From an uncultured Draconibacterium sp. (GTDB lineage: Bacteria; Bacteroidota; Bacteroidia; Bacteroidales; Prolixibacteraceae), in contig CANLMQ010000009.1 of NCBI GenBank assembly GCA_947492175.1, positions 1 through 64,000 of the forward strand: a stretch of 64,000 nucleotides of DNA, given 5' to 3'. Of this stretch, positions 36,179 through 45,535 are shown in pieces (the stretch's first letter is position 1; each line of letters begins with the position of its first letter). The notes beneath the pieces were generated by a model. The model was given only the letters and a program-made list of their open reading frames with translations. It did not search any database and was not told the DNA's origin. The translations under genes and the position numbers were made by a program.

Positions 36179-37318
36179 CTATTTCTGTTTATTTTCGTTT
36201 TTGTTTATTTCGAGTCCGCCCGGTAGAAAATATTTGGCTACATTAAATAAAGGTGTATCATCTATACGGGTAGTAAGGTTGCAGGCATAGGCTACTATCA
36301 GGTTTTCGTCGGGATAAATTAACAGCGATGAGCCACCACCTGCAACAGAGCCGGCTTTGCCATATATTTTTCGGCCATTATTGTCGGTAATCAGTAACCA
36401 GGAATTGGCCATTTGCGATGGAGTATTTCCGGAGAGAAGAACTGGCTGCCAAAGCTTTTCTCGTGTTTCTTTCGAAAGATATTCGCCATTAAGTACCATG
36501 TTCCCAAGTTTAGCCAGGTCTTCGGCATTTGAAAGTAATCCTAACGAAGAAGCACAAAAACGTAAATCTTTTGTTGTTTCATTTTCCACCTGGGCGATGT
36601 AATTATGATCAAAAAAATTGCTTCGGTTTTTTATTGTTATAAAAGGATTATCTACAATAGTATTGCTTAAGTGCAGAGTGTCGGTTACATAGGTTTGCAG
36701 CAACTGATAATAATTCATTTGTGTTGCTTTTTCCATTACAACTCCCAAAATATTGTAGTTAAAGAAACTTGGTATCTGGTAGTTTTCGGGTGGTATTTGC
36801 AAAGCATCATCTTTAATTTTTTCAAGCCCACGCTCTAAAGAAACATTAATTTCCTGCATGTTTTTTTCTTTTAAAGAGGGTTCGCGTATACCTGAAGTTT
36901 GTTGTGCCAGATGTTTGATTGTTAACTTATAATCTTTTTCAGGAAAGCTTGGGTAATAGTATTGAATGGATGAATCGGGGTGCAGTATTCCTTCTTCAAC
37001 TAACTTATGATAGATAATATTTGTAAAAAGTTCGGTGCTGCTTCCAATTCTGAATTTTGTATTGCGCCTTGCTTTTACTTCAAGGTCTTTCGATGCATAA
37101 CCAATTCCTTCCGAATAGATTAATTCTCCATCCTTCATTACTGCAACAGAGGCCCCCGGAACAGAATTAGTCAGTAAATAATAGCCTAATTCTTTTCGGG
37201 CTTCTTTAATTTCTTTAATGTACTTTTTGCTGTAAATAATATCATTCTCCGACTTCCTGCAGTTGGATAGTCCAAATAAAACAGAGAACAATAGTACAAT
37301 CTGAATTCCGTGTTTCAT
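36179..37318 (-). CDS. Serine beta-lactamase-like lipoprotein with altered active site
   Basis: 379-residue lipoprotein (KHGIQIVLLFSVLFGLSNC, Cys20; start at the ATG 37318 rather than the extended frame at 37396). It has the PF00144 fold but the expected SxxK is SSTE (residues 93-96), so the catalytic lysine is replaced by glutamate. The third motif reads GKAGSVAG. Its paralogue at 22304 keeps SISK. This copy is therefore likely a pseudoenzyme or ligand-binding protein, unless another lysine substitutes. Confidence 0.8.
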   Translation of the reverse strand: MKHGIQIVLLFSVLFGLSNCRKSENDIIYSKKYIKEIKEARKELGYYLLTNSVPGASVAVMKDGELIYSEGIGYASKDLEVKARRNTKFRIGSSTELFTNIIYHKLVEEGILHPDSSIQYYYPSFPEKDYKLTIKHLAQQTSGIREPSLKEKNMQEINVSLERGLEKIKDDALQIPPENYQIPSFFNYNILGVVMEKATQMNYYQLLQTYVTDTLHLSNTIVDNPFITIKNRSNFFDHNYIAQVENETTKDLRFCASSLGLLSNAEDLAKLGNMVLNGEYLSKETREKLWQPVLLSGNTPSQMANSWLLITDNNGRKIYGKAGSVAGGGSSLLIYPDENLIVAYACNLTTRIDDTPLFNVAKYFLPGGLEINKNENKQK

Positions 37319-37465
37319 TTTAATAAAATTGTTTGTTATCAAATGTAGTTTTGCTGTAAAACCGCTATTGTAACAGTCTTTAAAAAGCAGTTGCAAATGT
37401 AAAAAATGGTAAAAAAACTGCCCATTTTTTTAGGCTGAATTTGGGGCTGAATGTGTTAAAAAATC

Positions 37466-38206
37466 TTACAGAAAATTTTTGTTGTTTAACAGGTTGTAAA
37501 ATGCAATTTTGTATGTACTGCTTACCGGAATTAGTTTGTCCTTTATTTTTATGGCGTTGTTTTCAATGTAGTTTATTTTATCTACAGCAATAATATACGA
37601 TTTATGCACCCTAATAAATTTATTGGGATCGAGCAATTCCTGCATCTTTTTAAAATTCAGTAAGGTCATTATTTTACTGTCTTCGGTGTGGATTTGCAAA
37701 TAATCGCGTTGCCCTTCTATGTATAAAATTTTATCGAAATAAACCTTTACTGTTTTATTTCCCGACTTAATAAAAGTATAATCGGGTGGTGCGGGCTGAT
37801 TGTTTGATGCCATTGTTTGTTGCATCGGAGCAGCATGGTTGCTATCTTTTAAAAAGCGGGCATACACTTTTTCAACAGCTTTTACAAAACGTTCAAAAGG
37901 TATGGGTTTTAAAAGGTAATCTACCACATCGAGTTCGTAGGCCTTTAGGGCATATTCGTCGAATGCTGTTGTTAAAATTACATATGGCGGATCTTTTATG
38001 GTTTCGAGCAACTGGATGCCGGTGAACTCATCCATCTGAATATCCAGGAAAATCAGATCGACCTTGTTTTCGCGTAAAAATGAAAATGTGGAAAGTGCAT
38101 TATCGAATGTCCCGAGTAAATTAAGGTAATCAATCTTTTCGGCAAAACGCTGTATTTTCTTTAGAGCCAGCAGTTCATCGTCAACAGCTATACAATTCAT
38201 TTTCAT
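37466..38206 (-). CDS. LytTR-family response regulator
   Basis: 246-residue regulator. Receiver domain (1-120) with the acidic pair VDDE near 8-11, phosphoacceptor Asp in FLDIQMDEF (about 55) and Lys in LLKPIPFERF; a linker of about 25 residues; and a LytTR DNA-binding domain (about 150-246, TFIKSGNKTVKVYFDKILYIEGQRDYLQIHT, then FIRVHKSYIIAVDKINYI). It overlaps the sensor kinase gene by four bases (ATGA), so translation is coupled. It likely controls nearby or unlinked targets in response to an unknown signal. Confidence 0.92.
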   Translation of the reverse strand: MKMNCIAVDDELLALKKIQRFAEKIDYLNLLGTFDNALSTFSFLRENKVDLIFLDIQMDEFTGIQLLETIKDPPYVILTTAFDEYALKAYELDVVDYLLKPIPFERFVKAVEKVYARFLKDSNHAAPMQQTMASNNQPAPPDYTFIKSGNKTVKVYFDKILYIEGQRDYLQIHTEDSKIMTLLNFKKMQELLDPNKFIRVHKSYIIAVDKINYIENNAIKIKDKLIPVSSTYKIAFYNLLNNKNFL

Positions 38207-39234
38207 TTAACGTGGTATTTTAGCGGAACCTGAATATATACGTCAAATTTATCCATATTCCTGTTAACTTCAAATTTGTAGTTATCGTTATAAAGTAGTT
38301 TCAAGCGTTTTTCAACATTTTTTAATCCTGTGCCGGTACCGCTGTCGGGCAGTTTAAAGTCGTGTCGGCGCACATAGTTCGATGTTTTCAGAACAATGTA
38401 TTCGGTATCAATAGAAAAATCGATTTCAATTCCCGGCGATTCCGATTGTTTGTTACAGTGTTTTACCGCGTTTTCAATAATAGGAATAAAAAGCAATGGC
38501 GGAACCATGTGTGCGTTTGCAAGCCCGTTTAGGCGCAACTGAAGAAAATCGGGATCGTTAAAACTTAGTTTGGCCAGTTCGAGGTAGTCGTTAATATAGC
38601 TTAACTCTTTTTCGAGTTTAACCTGTTCGCGGGTCGATTCCTGTAGCATGTAGCGCATTATTTTCGATAGCAAAACAATGGCATTCGAAGCTTTTTCCTT
38701 GTCTTCAAAAATAAGTGCATCAATATTATTCAGCACATTAAAAAGAAAATGAGGATTAACCTGTGAGCGTAAAATTCCCAATTCCGATTGAACTGTTTTT
38801 CGCTCGAGTTCCGACTTTGTTAACTGAATATTGTGCGAATAACTAAACAGCTTTAAGGCAGTTGCTGTACCAACAATCATAAAACTACTTGTCAGCCAGT
38901 CGAATAGTTCGTATATAAAAGGTGCTTTTTTGGTCCATATTCCAAGAAGAGGCTGAACATTGAATAAAATATAATGCGAGATTAGTATGTTTAAACTAAT
39001 TGCAGCACTTACTCCGAGTACAAAAACCAGCAAATTTCGGTTTTTAAATACGTAACGCGGAATAAGAAATTCGATAACAAAATAAACTGTAATTATATCA
39101 AGCGGAATATAAATAACATTCAGAAAAGCATCAAACCGGAATCCGTAAGCAGCTACTCTTGGAGCCGTATAAAACGCGAAAATAAATATCCAGAACAGAA
39201 TATGGTTAAGTATGCGATACTTAAAAAGTTTCAT
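38203..39234 (-). CDS. LytS-type sensor histidine kinase
   Basis: 343-residue membrane kinase of the His_kinase (PF06580) class. Four hydrophobic segments span about 12-160, then the phospho-acceptor region LRSQVNPHFLFNVLNNIDALI (His near 178) and the short HATPase domain with VPPLLFIPIIENAVKHC and GTGTGLKNVEKRL. It is the upstream partner of the LytTR regulator. Immediately before its start lies an 18-bp perfect palindrome at 39240-39257. Confidence 0.92.
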   Translation of the reverse strand: MKLFKYRILNHILFWIFIFAFYTAPRVAAYGFRFDAFLNVIYIPLDIITVYFVIEFLIPRYVFKNRNLLVFVLGVSAAISLNILISHYILFNVQPLLGIWTKKAPFIYELFDWLTSSFMIVGTATALKLFSYSHNIQLTKSELERKTVQSELGILRSQVNPHFLFNVLNNIDALIFEDKEKASNAIVLLSKIMRYMLQESTREQVKLEKELSYINDYLELAKLSFNDPDFLQLRLNGLANAHMVPPLLFIPIIENAVKHCNKQSESPGIEIDFSIDTEYIVLKTSNYVRRHDFKLPDSGTGTGLKNVEKRLKLLYNDNYKFEVNRNMDKFDVYIQVPLKYHVK

Positions 39235-39239
39235 TGTTG

Positions 39240-39257
39240 TATAAAATGCATTTTATA
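39240..39257. promoter_or_regulatory. 18-bp palindrome before the sensor kinase
   Basis: TATAAAATGCATTTTATA is a perfect 18-bp palindrome only 5 bases from the kinase start codon. It could be an operator or the 5' UTR of an autoregulated pair. The surrounding DNA is AT-rich, so weak significance. Confidence 0.35.
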
Positions 39258-39482
39258 TACAATTGTACGTGTTTTAAACGAATAAATACCTGATATTCTG
39301 CCAATAAGTTAATAATTTCGCCCACTTGCTATTTGCCGACTCATTTAAGCCTTTTGTAGATTAAATGTTTTGTTTTGCAGAACAAAAGGAGGGTTTTACA
39401 GTTATCTTGTGTAATAGTACAGGTTTAGATGTTAAGTTTTACAATACTCTACCTCCCAAATTCGACACTCGACTTGTCTTCT

Positions 39483-39781
39483 TCGAAACATTAGCGATCC
39501 TCCTCGAAGCTCAACCTTACAACATCGAAAACAATTTTATCTTGATAGAAGGTAATACTATCAACCTCGAAACCATTTCTATCATCATCGAAATTCGTTT
39601 TATCTTCTTCGAAAAGAATTTTATATACACCGAAGCTCATTTTATCTTCTTAGATGATAATTTTATCTTCATAGTTAATCATTCTATCCTCTTAGATAAA
39701 GTTTCTATCTACATCGAAACATCTGCTATCCTCTTCGAAGTATTCGCTATCAAGTTCAACGGTTTGGTTTTCTTCATCGAA
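39483..39781 (+). repeat. Degenerate 21-bp tandem array with TCGAA core (15 copies)
   Basis: TCGAA-type cores occur at 39483, 39504, 39525, 39546, 39567, 39588, 39609, 39630, 39651, 39672, 39693, 39714, 39735, 39756 and 39777, every 21 bp without exception. Neighbouring positions are biased to (T/A)TATC(T/A)TC. Because the period is a multiple of 3, a 140-codon frame (39365-39787) stays open with a heptad pattern FIFFEKN / FIYTEAH / FIFLDDN; I consider it a by-product unless shown otherwise. The gap to 40053 holds the heptamer arrays only. Confidence 0.9.
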
Positions 39782-39807
39782 ACTTGATTCTGGATACTTG
39801 ATGTTGA

Positions 39808-39974
39808 GGCCAGAAGCCAGAAGCTAGAAGCCAGAAGCCAGAAGTCAGAAGCCAGAAGCCAGAAACCAGAAGTCAGAAGCCAGAAGCCAGAAACCAGAAG
39901 CCAGAAGCTAGAAGCCAGAAGCCAGAAGCCAGAAACCAGAAACCAGAAGTTAGAAGCCAGAAGCCAGAAGCTCG
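39808..39974 (+). repeat. Heptamer tandem repeat (AGAAGCC type)
   Basis: About 23 head-to-tail 7-mers of the form AGAAGCC with AGAAGTC, AGAAACC and AGAAGCT variants. The array is bracketed by ATGTTGA at 39801-39807 and 39975-39981. A second short heptamer set (TGAACCC / TCTAAAC) follows at 40023-40064. Confidence 0.95.
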
Positions 39975-40022
39975 ATGTTGATTGAATACTGAATTTCGGA
40001 TCAAAATAACTAAGCAGCCAAA

Positions 40023-40064
40023 ACTCTAAACTCTGAACCCTGAACCCTGAACTCTAAACTCCTA
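40023..40064 (+). repeat. Short heptamer array (CTGAACC / CTAAACT)
   Basis: Six 7-mers of type AACTCTA, AACTCTG, AACCCTG just downstream of the main array and overlapping the end of the next gene (ends at 40054). The same family of GAAC heptamers recurs at 51002-51029, 55212-55239, 57066-57093 and 57499-57519. Confidence 0.85.
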
Positions 40065-41280
40065 CCAGCGTTTCTTCTCCTTCAGAACGGGCAACGGTAA
40101 CGGCACCACAGCTGTCGCTCCAAACATTTACTGCCGTACGAAGCATATCTAGAATTCTATCTACAGCCAGAATAAGGCCAATTCCTTCCAGTGGAAGTCC
40201 GATAGCTGTTAGTACTACTGTAATCATAACCAATCCGGCCATTGGAATACCGGCTGCACCTATAGAAGCCAGTAAAGCAGTTACTACCACCAGTGCTTGT
40301 TGTGCAAACGATAACTCAACGCCATAAGCCTGTGCAATAAACATGGCAGCTACACATTCGTAGAGTGCTGTTCCATCCATATTTATGGTAGCTCCGAGCG
40401 GAAGTGTAAAGCTGGTTATTTTGTTTGATACACCGCTTTTGTTTTCCAGCGCTTCCATGGTAAGTGGTAAAGTAGCACTCGACGAAGACGTCGAAAATGC
40501 CGTTAACAGGGGAGTAACCATGTTATTAAAGTGACTGTAAGGTTTGGCTTTCCCGATAAAACGAACTATTAAAGGGAGAAAAACAAAAGCGTGAATTAGC
40601 AATCCAATTACTACACAAAGACTATAAATAGCAAGACTTCCGGCGATATTGGCCAGTTGATCTGCATTTTGTGCCACTTCTTTGGCTACAATCCCGAATA
40701 TTCCGAGTGGGGTAAACTTTATTATGAATAAAGTTACTTTCATCATTACAGCAAAAATTGCATCGAAAAAAGTTTTTAAAGATTCTTTGTATTTCGATTC
40801 AACCTGTGTAATAAAATATCCAAAGACAATGGCAAAAAAGATCACTGATAAAATAGTGCCCTGTGCCATGGCATCTACAATATTATCCGGAACCAGGCGG
40901 TAAAGAATATCTTTTACAGAACCTGCTTTGTCGGCAAGTCCTTCAACCGATTCTGTAAAGCCCATTTCAATGCCAACTCCGGGTTTTACAATATTTACTA
41001 CTGTTAATCCGGTAACAATGGCAAGTGTGCTGGTACCTAAATAATAAAGTAAAGTTTTTAAGCTTAGTCTGCCAAGGTTGCTGCCTTCTCCCATGCTGGT
41101 AACCCCGCTAATAATCGAACTTAAAATAAGAGGGATAATAACCATTTTTAAGGCACGTAGAAAAATGTGCCCCATCCATTCTATATAAACAACTCCCTGC
41201 GGAAGGTAATAACCAAAGAATACTGCCAGAACAAGTGCTATTAATATTTGCCAGTGAAGTTTTAATTTTAGGATATTCAT
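40054..41280 (-). CDS. Dicarboxylate / amino acid:cation symporter (DAACS family)
   Basis: 408-residue inner-membrane transporter. Eight hydrophobic segments and two re-entrant loops fit the SDF (GltP/GltPh) fold. The conserved serine-rich loop STSSSSATLPLTMEAL and the NMDGTAL motif in LPLGATINMDGTALYE mark substrate and Na+ or H+ binding. The second ATG, at 41280, fits the family best. Likely substrate is a dicarboxylate or acidic amino acid, but specificity is not readable. The C-terminal codons run into the heptamer repeat. Confidence 0.93.
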   Translation of the reverse strand: MNILKLKLHWQILIALVLAVFFGYYLPQGVVYIEWMGHIFLRALKMVIIPLILSSIISGVTSMGEGSNLGRLSLKTLLYYLGTSTLAIVTGLTVVNIVKPGVGIEMGFTESVEGLADKAGSVKDILYRLVPDNIVDAMAQGTILSVIFFAIVFGYFITQVESKYKESLKTFFDAIFAVMMKVTLFIIKFTPLGIFGIVAKEVAQNADQLANIAGSLAIYSLCVVIGLLIHAFVFLPLIVRFIGKAKPYSHFNNMVTPLLTAFSTSSSSATLPLTMEALENKSGVSNKITSFTLPLGATINMDGTALYECVAAMFIAQAYGVELSFAQQALVVVTALLASIGAAGIPMAGLVMITVVLTAIGLPLEGIGLILAVDRILDMLRTAVNVWSDSCGAVTVARSEGEETLVGV

Positions 41281-41501
41281 AATAGAATGCAACTTTTTAA
41301 AATATTTACAAAAGAGTTGCTAATTTATCTTTTTTCATGGAGCTACCAAATTTATTTCTAATTTGATTCCGGATTCCAACTAAATGCAGCAATTTGATCG
41401 TTTTTCTTAAAATTTAAACAACAATTGTATTTGTATTTTGGCAATATCAACCTACATCAAGTTGTTTTTTGAGAATGATAAATGATGATTTCAGGAAGTC
41501 A

Positions 41502-43094
41502 TCAGTTTTTATTCGCTTGTTTCTTCAGTTCTTCTTTTTTATCCTCGTATAGCCTGACAAGTTCCTTGACTTGCTCCGGTTTTTCAGCAGCCAAATTCGT
41601 AATTTCAGTTGGATCATTTTTCAGGTTGTACAATTCCCAGTCTTCGTTGTTTAGTTTTACAATTTTCCAATCGCTTTGGCGAAACATCCTGAATTTATCT
41701 GTCCATCCCGACATAAAGAATTCGGGTTCCTCACGTTCTTTCCCTTGTAGTATCGGGAGTAAAGAATTGCCTTGTAAAGGCTGGCATTTTACGGTACCGT
41801 ACTGTTTTGGGAAGTGGGTTTTAGTTGCTTCAAAAAGGGTAGGGGCAATGTCTACAATATGACCTTGCTGGTGTGTTAACTGCCCGGCTTTAACCATTTT
41901 GGGCCAACGTAAAATAAAATGGGTTTGCGCGCCTCCTTCGTGACCGTATTGTTTAAAATATTTGTATGGAGTATTACCGGCATTTGCCCACGCTGCCGAG
42001 AGTGTGCGGAATCCTTCGGCAACGCCGGGAGGATATTTGAAGTCCCGGTTGCTGTCGTATGGACAAGAACCATTGTCGGACAGGAAAATAACAATGGTGT
42101 TGTCAGCAATTCCTTTTTCGTCGAGGAAATTCAGTACGCGTCCGATATTTTGGTCCATACGATCAACCATTGCCGCAAATACCGACATTTCCAGGTCCAT
42201 TTTGTCCTTTTCTTTTTCTGTGAGCGTTTCCCAAGGGCGGTACAATGGAATTTTGTTACGAATTTCGTCATCACCTTTCGGATGCCCGCGGAATTTATTA
42301 ATGTTTGAACTCGGAGGGCTAAGTTTGGTTCCTTCAGGAAAATAACCGTCGGTTATTAAGCGTTCCATTCGTTCTTCACGAATTTTATCCCAGCCCTTCA
42401 TATAAGTTCCCCGGTATTTGGCAATATCTTCGGGGCGAGCCTGCAGCGGGTAGTGGGCAGCTCCGTATCCTAAAAACAGGAAGAATGGCTGTCCTTCGTT
42501 AATGGGTTTTTCTATCCATTTTAAGGCATTGTCAGTAAGCGCATCAGTTTTGAAAAAAGGTTTTTTTTCGTGGTAAATTTCGTCTGTTCCAACTTCTTTA
42601 CCATTCAGAATAAAAGGATTTGACCATTTTTTTGATGGCGGTTCAAAAAACTCATTCATAGCTCTAAACGTTAGCGACTGATCGGAAACGTATTTGGCGC
42701 CTACATGTTCCGGCGCCCATTTCATCCAGTGTTCTTTCCCGGAATGAACCACATAATATCCTTCTTTTCGAAGAATTTGGGCAAAGTTAACGGCGTTTTT
42801 ACCTCCTTCGTATAACCCGGTAAAAAGCGATGAGCGCGAAGGTTCACATTTTGCCATATTATAAAACTGCGCGAAACGAATCCCTTCGTTTGCCAAACGG
42901 TCGAGATTTGGGGTTTTTATTTCCGAGCCATACGGACCAATGTCGGAGTACCCGATATCGTCGCCAAGAATAATAATTACATTGGGTTTTTCGGATAAAC
43001 TGATTGATTTGTCGAGACTGCTGTGTGTGTAAAAAAAGAAAACCGCCCCAATAACAGCTGCAATAATTATAAAATAGCCGAAAACTTGTTTCAT
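41502..43094 (-). CDS. Arylsulfatase-family sulfatase
   Basis: 530-residue exported or membrane-anchored sulfatase (N-terminal hydrophobic segment 5-22). The metal-binding GDDIGYSDIG lies near 44-53, and CEPSR at 83-87 is the C-x-P-S-R sequence converted to formylglycine by an anaerobic or aerobic maturase; SGKEHW carries the conserved Lys/His region. Substrate is unknown, but sulfatases of this family release sulfate from algal and animal polysaccharides. It is co-oriented with an esterase-like T9SS protein just upstream. Confidence 0.9.
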   Translation of the reverse strand: MKQVFGYFIIIAAVIGAVFFFYTHSSLDKSISLSEKPNVIIILGDDIGYSDIGPYGSEIKTPNLDRLANEGIRFAQFYNMAKCEPSRSSLFTGLYEGGKNAVNFAQILRKEGYYVVHSGKEHWMKWAPEHVGAKYVSDQSLTFRAMNEFFEPPSKKWSNPFILNGKEVGTDEIYHEKKPFFKTDALTDNALKWIEKPINEGQPFFLFLGYGAAHYPLQARPEDIAKYRGTYMKGWDKIREERMERLITDGYFPEGTKLSPPSSNINKFRGHPKGDDEIRNKIPLYRPWETLTEKEKDKMDLEMSVFAAMVDRMDQNIGRVLNFLDEKGIADNTIVIFLSDNGSCPYDSNRDFKYPPGVAEGFRTLSAAWANAGNTPYKYFKQYGHEGGAQTHFILRWPKMVKAGQLTHQQGHIVDIAPTLFEATKTHFPKQYGTVKCQPLQGNSLLPILQGKEREEPEFFMSGWTDKFRMFRQSDWKIVKLNNEDWELYNLKNDPTEITNLAAEKPEQVKELVRLYEDKKEELKKQANKN

Positions 43095-43151
43095 CAGAAA
43101 AGGTTTTAGTAAAGGTTTAATATAACACTTCTTTTAGTTGGTTTGTTTCGA

Positions 43152-44681
43152 CTAATTTATTTTTTGGAATTTTTGGATCAGGATAGCCTCAGAAGTTTCA
43201 ATTTTTAGAAAGTAAATTCCGGGATGAAGGTGTGATATGTCTATGGTATTGTAATCTGTCTGGGATTTTAAAATTTGAATTCGGCCCCATAAATCAAAAA
43301 TCTGAGTTTTATCGATTGGTTTTATGCCCGCGATTGTAATGTGCTTATCGGCAGGGTTTGGATAAATACTTATTTTTTGTTGATTGATGTCGTCCATCGC
43401 AAGCGGATTCAGAAAAATTGTCTGCGAAAGTGTGTCGCAGGCCATGTTTTCGTTGCAGGCTGTAAGTTTTATGTGATGATATCCCGATTCCTGAAAACGA
43501 TGAACAGGATTAATAGCATTCGAAGTGCCTCCATCTCCAAAATCCCAATGCGCATAGTACTTTGCCGAGGACGAGTTGGTAAAACTAACATCGCGTTCAA
43601 TATTAAAAGCTTCAAAACGTGCTGTAGGTTTAAAAATATCAAACAGAAAATCAGAAATTTCCCATTGCACAGAATCCCAGTATTGATTTGGGCCGTTCGA
43701 CCCAAAATTACCGGTACTCACTCCATAAAATTCGTGCTTTTTATCCGGAACAAAATAGGTGCTGTGTGCAATATTTCTGTTGGTTAAAGCAGTATCCACA
43801 CAAAAACCGCCATAGGTTTCGGGCAATCCAAATTCGAGAATGGGAATGTCGGGAACCAGCGATTTTAAAGGTACTCCCTTTGTAAAGTACACAATACTGT
43901 CTTTTTCGCCATGTACCAAAAGAACCGGAGTTTGGTCATCTTCAATAAGATCAGGATTTTGCAGAGCTCCCCACAACGAAACAACTGCATTTGCACGGCT
44001 TCCGTAACCTTGTATGCCAACTGTGTCGAGATTGCCAAGAGAAGGTTCGTACAAAGCCTGTTTGGGGATTTCATCGGGCTTGTCCATATATAAATTATGC
44101 AAGGCAACAAATGCACCGGCACTGCTGCCAACCATGTATATTTTTGTGGTATCGATTCCGTATTCTTCCGACTTGTGTTTTAAAAACCGGACAGCTGCTC
44201 GACTGTCTTGCACAGCTCGATAAACGGCTCGTGCACCATTGGTTTCGGAAAGGGAAATGTGAATTGGAATTCCGAATACAGAAGTAATGTCTGCACCCAT
44301 TCCAATGCGGTAATCGAAAGTTGCGGTAACATAACCACGACGGGCAAACGAATCGCAGAAGGCAACCATGTCTTCGTTGTGGCGCGAACCCTTTAAAAAA
44401 CCACCTGAAAAACCAAAGAGAATTGCAGGCCGCTTTTTTACGGTGTCACTACTCGGAATATAGATATCCATAAATAAAGGCCGGGCTTCAGTTTTGGCTT
44501 CTCCTGAGTGAATGTTGTACTCGGCCAATACATCAAACATATTGTTTAACCATTCGGAAGTAGCAAATTCAACATTTTTAATTGTATCGGCTTTTTCGAA
44601 AATTGTTTCTGAATAACGAAGTTGCCCGAACGAAAAATGAATATGAAAGACTAAAAGCAGGATAAGCAGAATTTGTTTCAT
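43152..44681 (-). CDS. Alpha/beta-hydrolase with PKD-like domain and T9SS sorting domain
   Basis: 509-residue secreted protein. A signal peptide (KQILLILLLVFHIHFSFG) starts at the ATG at 44681. The hydrolase domain (about 50-310) has GFSGGF, the nucleophile elbow GSSAGA near 190 and a C-terminal His in DKKHEFYG. A PKD-like domain (about 345-415, YAHWDFGDGGTSNAINPVHRF) follows, then the type IX secretion C-terminal domain (about 435-509, ISIYPNPADKHITI ... LHPGIYFLKI ... QKF). It is thus carried out across the outer membrane. The substrate may be an ester group on a polysaccharide, by analogy only. Confidence 0.85.
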   Translation of the reverse strand: MKQILLILLLVFHIHFSFGQLRYSETIFEKADTIKNVEFATSEWLNNMFDVLAEYNIHSGEAKTEARPLFMDIYIPSSDTVKKRPAILFGFSGGFLKGSRHNEDMVAFCDSFARRGYVTATFDYRIGMGADITSVFGIPIHISLSETNGARAVYRAVQDSRAAVRFLKHKSEEYGIDTTKIYMVGSSAGAFVALHNLYMDKPDEIPKQALYEPSLGNLDTVGIQGYGSRANAVVSLWGALQNPDLIEDDQTPVLLVHGEKDSIVYFTKGVPLKSLVPDIPILEFGLPETYGGFCVDTALTNRNIAHSTYFVPDKKHEFYGVSTGNFGSNGPNQYWDSVQWEISDFLFDIFKPTARFEAFNIERDVSFTNSSSAKYYAHWDFGDGGTSNAINPVHRFQESGYHHIKLTACNENMACDTLSQTIFLNPLAMDDINQQKISIYPNPADKHITIAGIKPIDKTQIFDLWGRIQILKSQTDYNTIDISHLHPGIYFLKIETSEAILIQKFQKIN

Positions 44682-44786
44682 AGATGGCTTTTGAAATTGT
44701 CTTTTCAAAGTTATATCGAAACATTACATTTTGCAATGCAATTAGCCAATCAATTCTATTCTGTTAGCTGTATTTGCTTAAAATCT

Positions 44787-45533
44787 TTATGCCTTTTCAG
44801 CCTGCCCCAGTTCCTTCTTTATTAGCAGCTCTATTTCCTGAGTCAGTTCTTTCGGATCTCTTCCGGCAGGATCGATTGCGGGAAGTGCCGTATATGTTAG
44901 TTTCGTCCCGAAAGTAATTGGGTAATAACCTTTTTCCAGTAATCTGTTGTTTCCGTCAATTACAAAGGGAACAATTAAAGCCGAAGGAGAATATTTTAGT
45001 AACGAGGCAATTCCTGCATGTTGGAATGTTCTTACTTTCCCGGTTTTGCTGCGTGTGCCTTCGGGAAAAATACTGGCACAGTAATTTTCTTTCTCAATAT
45101 GTTTTCCCAATTTCATTATTTCTGCAATTGACTGGCGCGGATTTTTACGGTCGATTAATGCAGAACCTCCATGTCGCAAATTATACGATATACTTGGAAT
45201 TCCTTTTCCCAGCTCGATTTTGGAAACAAACTTTGGGTGATGTTTTCGAAAACCAACAACAATAGGGGGGATGTCCATGGTATTCTGGTGATTCGAAACA
45301 ATTATAAAAGGCCTGTCTTGGGGCAGGTTTTCAAAACCTCTGAAACGAATACGGCATCCAACAATTGTTAAACCGTACAACAGTAAAAAATTTAAAATAT
45401 CAACCGACTTTTTTCGTGGATGATACCCGCCAATTTTACGGCAAATTACCTGAACCGGGTGAAATACCAATAGTACAGCTACAAAAAAAATGATGTACGG
45501 AATGGAAAGTAAATAGGAAAGAATCTTCTTCAT
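44787..45533 (-). CDS. plsC: 1-acyl-sn-glycerol-3-phosphate acyltransferase
   Basis: 248-residue membrane enzyme that acylates lysophosphatidic acid in phospholipid synthesis. N-terminal membrane helix (about 10-28), the HxxxxD motif NHQNTMD (H82 to D87), and FPEGTRS near 148-154 with the conserved glutamate. The C-terminus is normal length. It stops 105 bases past the T9SS esterase start and is followed immediately upstream by ilvA (two-base gap), so the two may be one transcript. Confidence 0.9.
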   Translation of the reverse strand: MKKILSYLLSIPYIIFFVAVLLVFHPVQVICRKIGGYHPRKKSVDILNFLLLYGLTIVGCRIRFRGFENLPQDRPFIIVSNHQNTMDIPPIVVGFRKHHPKFVSKIELGKGIPSISYNLRHGGSALIDRKNPRQSIAEIMKLGKHIEKENYCASIFPEGTRSKTGKVRTFQHAGIASLLKYSPSALIVPFVIDGNNRLLEKGYYPITFGTKLTYTALPAIDPAGRDPKELTQEIELLIKKELGQAEKA

Positions 45534-45535
45534 AA

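Noticed and set aside
39365..39787. 140-residue open frame over the TCGAA 21-bp array.
   Set aside because: Low-complexity heptad peptide with no signal peptide or known motif, and no independent evidence of translation. Kept only as part of the repeat finding.
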